64,000 bases of DNA from Providencia sp. PROV188 (GTDB lineage: Bacteria; Pseudomonadota; Gammaproteobacteria; Enterobacterales; Enterobacteriaceae), in contig NZ_CP097291.1 of the NCBI RefSeq assembly GCF_027595165.1, positions 3,596,001 through 3,660,000 of the forward strand, read 5' to 3'. A program made the translations under genes and the position numbers. Below the pieces are notes generated by a model that was not told where the DNA came from, searched no databases, and saw nothing but the letters and a program-made list of their open reading frames with translations. Shown here in pieces: positions 57,472 to 64,000 of this stretch. The number at the start of each line of letters is the position of its first letter. Position 1 is the stretch's first letter.

Positions 57472-60063
57472 TCAATAATATTGAGCGTGCTGTTTAGAGT
57501 GCTCTAGCTGCTCAGATTGGCTTAACTGAGGTGCTGAGGGATATTCATCATCCTCTTCTTCTTCAGTAAATGACCAAGAGGCGTCAGAGAAGACAATAAC
57601 TTGCTTTTTGCCTTCTTCTTCCACAATTTGATAAAACTGTGGCAAATTGAAATTGATAAAGTTTGCACCGTAGGTAAAGCGGTCATGGGAGGAAGAGTAG
57701 AATTTGCTAACATCGCGCACTAGCTCTTCTTTGGAACCCTCACAATGAGAGTATATTTCCACGCGATTAGCTTCATCCAATACGTAGATATTAAACCCTG
57801 TATTATCTGGCGTATTTTCAAAGAAAAACTGCACAATTCCTTCGCTGGCATAGCCATCCACAACTGCAGGAAGATGATTATCCCCTTTCGCTTGTAATTT
57901 TACCGGCCAACCATGCAACTTGTTATGGGAGATTGCACCGTAAAACTCAACAGCATTTTCGAGTTTTTGTACAGAGACGTTTAAACGCTCAAAGAACAGA
58001 CCCCATGTTTGCCCTGCAATGCGTAATGCCTTAAAGCGACCAGGTTCATGACGATTGCTGGATAAGCGCAATTCAATGCATTCGGACACTAGCTGCTGTA
58101 CACGAGTACGAATAAGCCCACGTAAATGTTCGCTATAACAGAATACTTCAACTGCTTCAGGCGGAGCCGCGTCTTGGTGCATTTTACCGAGGATGGTTTT
58201 TAGCGCTTCTAACATGCACTGCTCGCCGCTGAAATGCAGGGTACGAACTTCATTCCATGAATTGCGATACAGAAGATCGATGCTGCTTATCAAACATTGT
58301 TGAGATTCACCAAAACTGAAAATATCCAGTTTTCTGAAATCCACATGCACCACCTGCTCAGAATAGACCTGTGTCGGATCTTTTTCTAAGTTAACGATGA
58401 TGGCTAAGTGGCGGATTTCACACGGGCTATACAGTGCTTTAGGGGTTGGAGCTGGCAATCTTATTGGGAAATGGCTCGATACATCATGCATTAATTCCAA
58501 TAACTTACGCTCATCGCATTGGGATTTGCCATGATGCATATGAACTTGCGTATTTTCAGTCAGTAACCCATTAAAATAGGCCCACGCCACCAATTTATTC
58601 AGATAGCGGTTATATTCTAAAGGTTGATGACCGATAATCGTGTCGATTTGCGGCGCTTGGTTATACAGATACCAGCCGCTACGATTGGCACGCCCTTCAG
58701 GCACATAAATAAATGTCAGGTGCTCTTCGCTAAGATCCGGGGAAATTTGCGGATTTACTAATGTCACTTTACCGGGTAGCGCTTCAAACGCGGCATATAA
58801 CTTACGGGTTAATACCCCAATATCTTGCGGGCTAGCACTAACACTTAAATTATTACGACGGGCAAATCGAATTAAGTTACGGTAACTTTGCATCATCGTA
58901 TCGAGCAGCTCATTATGCGCTTCACGCACACGCTCAATTTTCCACTGGCTACGCGTATCTAACACAGCCAGACGCTCGGCGCTCCATCCCCACGACTCCA
59001 CTAACTGGGACAGTACATCACGACGCCAACCGGAACATTGGTCATCTTCATCTTCAGAAAGCTTTTCACAGACTTTTAGATAGAAGCAGCGACGAATTAA
59101 ATCCAAACGCGTGGAATCATTAATTTCAGTCAGATAACGAGTTACGCGCTCCAACATGAGGCAATATGAATCCAATCCATAACAGACGATTTCACCGGCA
59201 TGTAAATGGCGTTTAAACTCCAACGCTAACAACTTACCGTGTGGATAATCCCAAGAGTAGGACTCCAGTAAAATACTTTTCAACACCGCTTTATACGGAG
59301 AATCGACACTTTTATATAGCTGCCACAAACTGGCACCAAAGTATTCCGCGGCTGACAATTCACCGAGGCCGCCTAAATCCAGCCATTCGTTTGGTGTTAG
59401 TACCCCTTGAGCGTACAGCCCCATGACATATTCGTCATAGTGTTGCTCTTCTTCAACAGGCACCATTGTCCATAACAGACGTTTCCCAGCCATACGCACC
59501 GCTGTACGATAAAATTCATCCAGCAATAAAATATGTTGTGTGGAGCCACAATCTTCACCACCAAGATGCCCGCTTGCATTATGGCGAAAACGATTTTCAT
59601 CGATTAAAAAGACAGTGACATCAATGCCCAGCGAGGCTGCCCACTGTTCAATTAACGTACATTTTTTCTGTAAAGATCGTTTTTCTTCGTTATCTAACCA
59701 AGAAGGATGACAAACCCACACATCAATATCAGAGCAGTGACTTTGCCCCACAGAAGAGGTACTACCCATCGAGTAAATGCCTGTAATTGGCAATTCACCA
59801 TTAGCTTGGTTGTTTGTGGATAAGAAGCGTTCGAAAGGTTGTAACCATTTGAGTTGTTCTGCATCTGGCGAGAAGAAACAGACGCCATGAGGGACGTTGC
59901 CTTCAATATAACCCGGCATCATTGGATGATGATAATGAAACAAGACCGGCAACAAGCTGTAAACCTTCGAAAAGGTTTCACTCATAGAAGCCGTCGCGCG
60001 TTCCAACCGTAATTGGTTTATCGCATCAAGTCTTTGCTTTAAAGTTTCAATATAGAGGTACAA
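57472..60063 (-). CDS. cyaA: Adenylate cyclase, class I
   Basis: An 863-residue enzyme making cAMP, the CRP cofactor. The N-terminal catalytic half has the nucleotidyltransferase motif [20 protein letters not shown] (residues 99-118, acids D112 and D114) and [20 protein letters not shown]. The C-terminal half is regulatory. The start is TTG at 60063, giving [20 protein letters not shown]. coli cyaA also uses UUG, which limits expression. The acidic, Ser/Gln/His-rich tail is longer than in E. coli (848). A CRP site lies upstream. Confidence 0.96.
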   Translation of the reverse strand: MYLYIETLKQRLDAINQLRLERATASMSETFSKVYSLLPVLFHYHHPMMPGYIEGNVPHGVCFFSPDAEQLKWLQPFERFLSTNNQANGELPITGIYSMGSTSSVGQSHCSDIDVWVCHPSWLDNEEKRSLQKKCTLIEQWAASLGIDVTVFLIDENRFRHNASGHLGGEDCGSTQHILLLDEFYRTAVRMAGKRLLWTMVPVEEEQHYDEYVMGLYAQGVLTPNEWLDLGGLGELSAAEYFGASLWQLYKSVDSPYKAVLKSILLESYSWDYPHGKLLALEFKRHLHAGEIVCYGLDSYCLMLERVTRYLTEINDSTRLDLIRRCFYLKVCEKLSEDEDDQCSGWRRDVLSQLVESWGWSAERLAVLDTRSQWKIERVREAHNELLDTMMQSYRNLIRFARRNNLSVSASPQDIGVLTRKLYAAFEALPGKVTLVNPQISPDLSEEHLTFIYVPEGRANRSGWYLYNQAPQIDTIIGHQPLEYNRYLNKLVAWAYFNGLLTENTQVHMHHGKSQCDERKLLELMHDVSSHFPIRLPAPTPKALYSPCEIRHLAIIVNLEKDPTQVYSEQVVHVDFRKLDIFSFGESQQCLISSIDLLYRNSWNEVRTLHFSGEQCMLEALKTILGKMHQDAAPPEAVEVFCYSEHLRGLIRTRVQQLVSECIELRLSSNRHEPGRFKALRIAGQTWGLFFERLNVSVQKLENAVEFYGAISHNKLHGWPVKLQAKGDNHLPAVVDGYASEGIVQFFFENTPDNTGFNIYVLDEANRVEIYSHCEGSKEELVRDVSKFYSSSHDRFTYGANFINFNLPQFYQIVEEEGKKQVIVFSDASWSFTEEEEDDEYPSAPQLSQSEQLEHSKQHAQYY

Positions 60064-60678
60064 AGGTTACGCCTGACTGAAAGAATGTAATGACAAACCT
60101 GGGGAATTTTCCCAGCACCCAACAGATAGAGAAAAACTTAAATTACTTTTCAAAGGGATTGTCGGAAACGTGATCAATTTAACACCTTGGAGTAAAAGGG
60201 TAAAGTAGATCACATAATTTTTCCCGTCTATTTTTAGTACAAATTATTTTTCAACATATTGTATAAAAAGACTTTTTATTTTTGCATTGCAGAAATATCC
60301 CTTGTTTTTCAATGGAATAATATCACCATCATGGGTTGTATAACAAAAAAGCGGCCTTACTCTAAATTCAGCCCAGTGCTGGCAGGCTCTGCGCTTACAC
60401 GCTTCAACAAAATTCCTTCAAAATATCACCCACTGCAATTCTAAAAAAGCACGAATAGCTAAAGAAATTTGTTATCTAGATCCTCTTTTAAGTCATTTTT
60501 TTCCAAGAGACTCACAAAAAAGATGTAAAAAAGCGAACTTCACTTGATACATCTCATCCGTTCATTCTTCTTATATCGCTCATTCTGCGACCAACTGGAA
60601 AAATTACCGCTAACATGTTAAAACTAACGCCAATTGTATGGTTAATCTGCGGCGATATTCGCCTGAGAAAACAGTGAA
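60064..60678. other. Divergent cyaA-hemC control region
   Basis: Contains the CRP site of cyaA at 60167-60188 and presumably the promoters of cyaA and hemC. A 61-codon open frame at 60259-60444 has poor coding character and no good ribosome binding site, so I do not call it a gene. Nothing else is evident. Confidence 0.6.
60167..60188 (-). promoter_or_regulatory. CRP-binding site of cyaA
   Basis: On the minus strand the core reads GGTGTTAAATTGATCACG: TGTTA-like half, six bases, TGATCAC half. It corresponds closely to the CRP site in the E. coli cyaA promoter, where cAMP-CRP represses the gene. Confidence 0.75.
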
Positions 60679-61623
60679 ATGACATCAACAAATATCGTGC
60701 GTATCGCAACGCGTAAAAGCCCTCTAGCGCTATGGCAAGCTTATTTCGTAAAAGCAGAATTAGAGCAACGACATCCCGGCTTACAAGTAGAGTTAGTCCC
60801 AATGGTTACCAAAGGGGACATTATTTTAGATACCCCATTAGCGAAAGTCGGTGGAAAAGGTTTATTCGTCAAAGAATTAGAACTGGCGTTACTTGAAGGT
60901 CGCGCAGATATTGCCGTTCACTCAATGAAGGACGTACCTGTAGAGTTCCCTGAAGGGTTAGGCTTGGTCACCATTTGTGAGCGAGAAGACCCACGAGATG
61001 CGTTCGTTTCTAACCATTATGCCAATATTGATGCACTCCCAGCGGGCAGCATCGTCGGTACATCCAGCTTACGCCGTCAGTGCCAGTTACGAGAATTACG
61101 TCCAGATTTAGTTATCCGTGACCTACGCGGCAACGTCGGCACCCGCCTGTCTAAGCTCGACAACGGCGAATACGATGCCATTATCCTTGCGGTGGCAGGT
61201 CTAAAACGCTTAAAACTTGATGAGCGTATCAAAGCTGCACTAGAACCAGAGCAATCTTTACCTGCCGTTGGACAAGGCGCCGTAGGTATTGAGTGCCGCT
61301 TAGATGATCAACGCACCCGTGACTTACTCGCCGCATTGAATCACGATGAAACCTCCGTGTGTGTCCTTGCTGAACGCGCCATGAATATGCGCCTTGAAGG
61401 TGGTTGCCAAGTGCCTATTGGGAGCTATGCTATTTGGCAAGGGGATAAAATCTGGTTACGTGCGCTCGTCGGTGCCCCAGATGGCAGCCAAGTCATTCGT
61501 GGAGAACGCTTAATCGCGCCTGCCGACGCAATCCAAGCTGGTATTTCTCTCGCAGAAGAGTTACTTGATAATGGCGCCCGTGAAATTCTCGCGGAAGTCT
61601 ATAAAGGCAATGCACCAGCATGA
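60679..61623 (+). CDS. hemC: Hydroxymethylbilane synthase (porphobilinogen deaminase)
   Basis: A 314-residue enzyme that joins four porphobilinogens into hydroxymethylbilane. Signatures: [26 protein letters not shown] (with the catalytic Asp region), [24 protein letters not shown] and the dipyrromethane-binding Cys243 in [10 protein letters not shown]. It is the first gene of hemCDXY and overlaps hemD by 4 bases (ATGA). Confidence 0.97.
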   Translation: MTSTNIVRIATRKSPLALWQAYFVKAELEQRHPGLQVELVPMVTKGDIILDTPLAKVGGKGLFVKELELALLEGRADIAVHSMKDVPVEFPEGLGLVTICEREDPRDAFVSNHYANIDALPAGSIVGTSSLRRQCQLRELRPDLVIRDLRGNVGTRLSKLDNGEYDAIILAVAGLKRLKLDERIKAALEPEQSLPAVGQGAVGIECRLDDQRTRDLLAALNHDETSVCVLAERAMNMRLEGGCQVPIGSYAIWQGDKIWLRALVGAPDGSQVIRGERLIAPADAIQAGISLAEELLDNGAREILAEVYKGNAPA

Positions 61624-62375
61624 GGGTCCTTGTTACTCGCCCAGAGCCATCAGGCTCCGCGTTGATAACAGCCATTAATGCTACTGGGGGGCAGGCTTAC
61701 CCGGCTCCCTTAATTACGATTGAAGCGGGTTCACAGCTCAATACTTTGTCTTCTCGCTTAGATGGATTATCGGAAAACGACCTTGTCTTTCTTTTATCCA
61801 AAAATGCCGTCTGGTATGCAAATTTAGCATTGGAACAAGCAGGACGAGACTGGTCAGATAAGTTATCCTACTATGGTATAGGACAATCTACAGGTCACTA
61901 TTTTCAGCAACTAACTGGGCAAACTATCCGTTGGGCTGAAGCAGGAGAAACCAGCGAGGTGTTACTCACCCACCCTAACCTGCAAAATTTAGTGGGGAAA
62001 CGTGCCTTACTCCTTCGAGGTAATGGCGGTCGTGAACTCCTTGCCTCAACATTACGCGCTCGAGGTGCAGATGTTGATTACTGCGAATGCTACGCAAGGC
62101 GACCTGTACACTATGATAAAACTGAGTTTAACCAAACTTGGTTTAACACGGATATCACCGATATTGTGGTTACAAGCGGTGAAATGTTGACCCTACTTAA
62201 CGATTTGATTGCTGAAGATATGCAACAATGGTGGTATTCCCGCCGGCTACTGGTTGTCAGCGAACGAATCGCAGAAAAAGCCCGCCAAAGTGGGTGGCGT
62301 CGGGTCTGTGTGGCAACTAGCGCAGATAATCACGCTTTACTTGAAGCATTAATTTCAACCGATATGGGATGCTAA
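61620..62375 (+). CDS. hemD: Uroporphyrinogen-III synthase
   Basis: A 251-residue enzyme that cyclises hydroxymethylbilane with inversion of ring D. The family is poorly conserved; supporting motifs are [21 protein letters not shown]-like [46 protein letters not shown] and [10 protein letters not shown]. Its ATG overlaps the hemC stop and hemX follows after 3 bases, so translation is coupled along the operon. Confidence 0.93.
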   Translation: MRVLVTRPEPSGSALITAINATGGQAYPAPLITIEAGSQLNTLSSRLDGLSENDLVFLLSKNAVWYANLALEQAGRDWSDKLSYYGIGQSTGHYFQQLTGQTIRWAEAGETSEVLLTHPNLQNLVGKRALLLRGNGGRELLASTLRARGADVDYCECYARRPVHYDKTEFNQTWFNTDITDIVVTSGEMLTLLNDLIAEDMQQWWYSRRLLVVSERIAEKARQSGWRRVCVATSADNHALLEALISTDMGC

Positions 62376-62378
62376 TTT

Positions 62379-63644
62379 ATGACGGAACAAGACAAAATTA
62401 CCGACACTGTTAATGATGAAGCTGTGACAGAGAAAAAAGAGACTCGTCAGCCGACGCCTTCATCCAAACAGAAACGCCCTGGTCTTGCAGTCAGTGCGAT
62501 CGCTATCGCCATTATCGTCGTCATGGGCGGCGGGATGTACTACTTTACTCAGCAAAGTAATGCGCAATTGGTTCATGATAATAACCAACTGAAACAGCAA
62601 GTCAGTGAATTAGTTGAACAACAAAATGCCGATAGACAACGTGTGGATGCGCTCATCGCAACCAACACGGAGCTGAAAAACCATGCGCGTGATTATGAAG
62701 ATCAACTCAATCGTCGCATGCAAGAATTACAAGCTCACGTCACCGCACTTTCCAGCTCGGACGTAAAAAACTGGTTGATTGCCCAAGCTGATTTTATGGT
62801 GAAAATGGCGGGTCGCAAATTATGGAATGACCATGATCCAGTTACCGCTGCCGTTCTGCTCAAAAGCGCAGACACCAGTTTAGCGGAAATGAATGACCCA
62901 AGTTTGCTGGATATTCGTAAAGCTATCGCCAATGATATGAACAAGCTAGCTGCCATCAACCAAATTGACTATGACGGCATTATTTTACGTTTGAATCAGC
63001 TCAGTAATGATGTCGATAACTTACGCCTCGCCGATTTAAATAATGGCGACGCACCGGAAGATACTGGCACCAATGTCAGCGACGATATTGCAGACTGGAA
63101 AGATAACCTCGCGCGCAGCTGGAAAAGTTTCACGAGCGATTTTATCACCGTACGCGCTCGTGATGGCTCCGAAGCTCCATTGCTAGCACCAAACCAAGAT
63201 ATTTATCTACGTGAAAATATTCGCTCCCAATTGCTCATTGCGGCTCAAGCTGTACCACGTTATCAAGAAGAGACATATAAACAGTCCCTTGAGCAAGCTT
63301 CCACGTGGGTACGCGCTTACTTTGATGTGGACGCACCAGCCACTAAAGCCTTTTTGACGGAACTCGATGATTTAATTAATCAACCGATTGATGCCGATAT
63401 GCCTGAAACTTTAGAAAGCCAAGCCAAGCTGGAAAAAGTGATGCAAACGCGAGTGCGCAATTTATTATCTCAAAATCCAGAGCCGACTGGCGTTTCCGAG
63501 GATGCCGCGCTTGAGGCAGTAAAAGAAGCCGATAAAGCTGCTGAAGAGGTGACGGCTCCATCAGATACACAAACCGACAAACCGGACGTTGCCGCCGAAG
63601 CTCCTGTAACGGACGCGGCAAACGCCCCTGAGCATAAGGGGTGA
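62379..63644 (+). CDS. hemX: HemX inner-membrane protein
   Basis: A 421-residue protein annotated in the family as a putative uroporphyrinogen-III C-methyltransferase; the methylase domain is not evident, so the name is historical. A polar N-terminus, one membrane segment ([20 protein letters not shown], about 36-55), a coiled coil ([20 protein letters not shown]), a globular region and an Ala/Pro/Glu-rich tail. It is periplasmic by topology. It lies 3 bases after hemD. Confidence 0.9.
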   Translation: MTEQDKITDTVNDEAVTEKKETRQPTPSSKQKRPGLAVSAIAIAIIVVMGGGMYYFTQQSNAQLVHDNNQLKQQVSELVEQQNADRQRVDALIATNTELKNHARDYEDQLNRRMQELQAHVTALSSSDVKNWLIAQADFMVKMAGRKLWNDHDPVTAAVLLKSADTSLAEMNDPSLLDIRKAIANDMNKLAAINQIDYDGIILRLNQLSNDVDNLRLADLNNGDAPEDTGTNVSDDIADWKDNLARSWKSFTSDFITVRARDGSEAPLLAPNQDIYLRENIRSQLLIAAQAVPRYQEETYKQSLEQASTWVRAYFDVDAPATKAFLTELDDLINQPIDADMPETLESQAKLEKVMQTRVRNLLSQNPEPTGVSEDAALEAVKEADKAAEEVTAPSDTQTDKPDVAAEAPVTDAANAPEHKG

Positions 63645-63646
63645 TC

Positions 63647-64000
63647 ATGATTAAAGTCTTTGTTCTCTTTATCGTCCTGATTGCGGGCATTATCTTGGGT
63701 CCTCTATTAGCAGGTCACCAAGGCTATGTATTTATTCGTACCGATAGCTACGATATTACGACCAGCGTCACCAGCCTTGTGCTGTGTTTTATCCTGCTGC
63801 AATTTGTTCTGTTATTCCTTGGATGGTGCTACCGCCGCTTTATGAGCACCACCTCACGGACAAAAGGCTGGCTCAGCGGTCATAAATACCATAAAGCGCA
63901 CACTCAAACGCAAAAAGCCTTACTCAAATTAGCCGAAGGTGATTTGGAGCAAGTCGAGAAACTAATGAGTAAGCATGCTGATTTTTCTCAGCAGCCAGTC
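63647..64000 (+). CDS. hemY: HemY protein, N-terminal part (runs off the window)
   Basis: 118 codons are visible. It begins MIKVFVLFIVLIAGIILGPL, a first membrane segment, then HQGYVFIRTDSYDIT, a second membrane segment (SLVLCFILLQFVLLFLGW, about 44-61) and the start of a TPR-like cytoplasmic region (AHTQTQKALLKLAEGDLEQVE). HemY co-occurs with haem-synthesis genes and has been proposed to help coproporphyrin/protoporphyrin handling. It starts 2 bases after hemX. Confidence 0.92.
   Translation, partial: MIKVFVLFIVLIAGIILGPLLAGHQGYVFIRTDSYDITTSVTSLVLCFILLQFVLLFLGWCYRRFMSTTSRTKGWLSGHKYHKAHTQTQKALLKLAEGDLEQVEKLMSKHADFSQQPV

Noticed and set aside
60259-60444. 61-codon open frame between cyaA and hemC
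   Set aside because: There is no convincing ribosome binding site, the composition is mixed, and I recognise no homologue. It lies in a control region.

Overview
The window is a gammaproteobacterial chromosome segment at roughly 40% GC. The proteins are close to Escherichia coli orthologues over their full length, and gene order largely follows E. coli in several blocks. Base composition, protein divergence and the accessory genes point to Morganellaceae, most likely Providencia. This is an inference from reading the sequence, not from a database match. There is no prophage, insertion sequence, CRISPR array or rRNA operon.

Layout. (1) 1-7.3 kb: the start of qseB diverging from ygiW, then nudK, a cupin gene, mqo, cysQ, fklB, ytfB and cdh. 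(2) 7.3-24.9 kb: a long leftward run of housekeeping genes: rpsF-priB-rpsR-rplI, rlmB, rnr, nsrR, purA, hflK-hflC, hflX, hfq, miaA, mutL, amiB and tsaE, with queG diverging. The nnr and yjeT genes that E. coli has here are absent. (3) 24.9-33 kb: a 700-base gene-free stretch with three consensus DnaA boxes at the position of E. coli datA, three identical tRNA-Gly(GCC) genes, a vapBC toxin-antitoxin pair, orn, rsgA and psd-mscM. (4) 33-40.8 kb: a small membrane protein, a Sel1-repeat protein, yigL-pldB-recQ-pldA, yigI and rarD. (5) 40.8-51 kb: an AT-rich accessory region between rarD and uvrD. (6) 51-64 kb: uvrD, yigB, xerC, yigA, dapF, lptM and cyaA leftward, and cyaY and hemCDXY rightward.

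The accessory region holds most of the novelty. A putrescine-importer-like permease is preceded by a good sigma70 promoter whose transcript would begin at the base of a 130-nt three-way-junction RNA. This looks like a candidate riboswitch or structured leader that I cannot assign to a known class. Downstream is a YtcJ-type amidohydrolase. Next come four orphan helical proteins, all on the minus strand. Two are tandem paralogues whose 5' leaders carry hairpins at identical spacing with three compensatory base-pair changes. An RtcB2-PrfH RNA-repair and ribosome-rescue operon sits among them. Its 5' leader has a CATT tetranucleotide repeat, a 14-codon leader peptide with a perfect ribosome binding site, and three 10-mers spaced exactly 19 bases apart.

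The conserved genes form known working sets: ribosome assembly and translation fidelity (rpsF operon, rlmB, rsgA, hflX, miaA, tsaE, queG, tRNA-Gly), RNA turnover (rnr, orn, hfq), DNA repair and recombination (mutL, uvrD, recQ, xerC), envelope lipid and wall metabolism (cdh, psd, pldA, pldB, amiB, dapF, lptM), membrane proteolysis (hflK/hflC), cAMP signalling (cyaA) and haem synthesis (hemCDXY).
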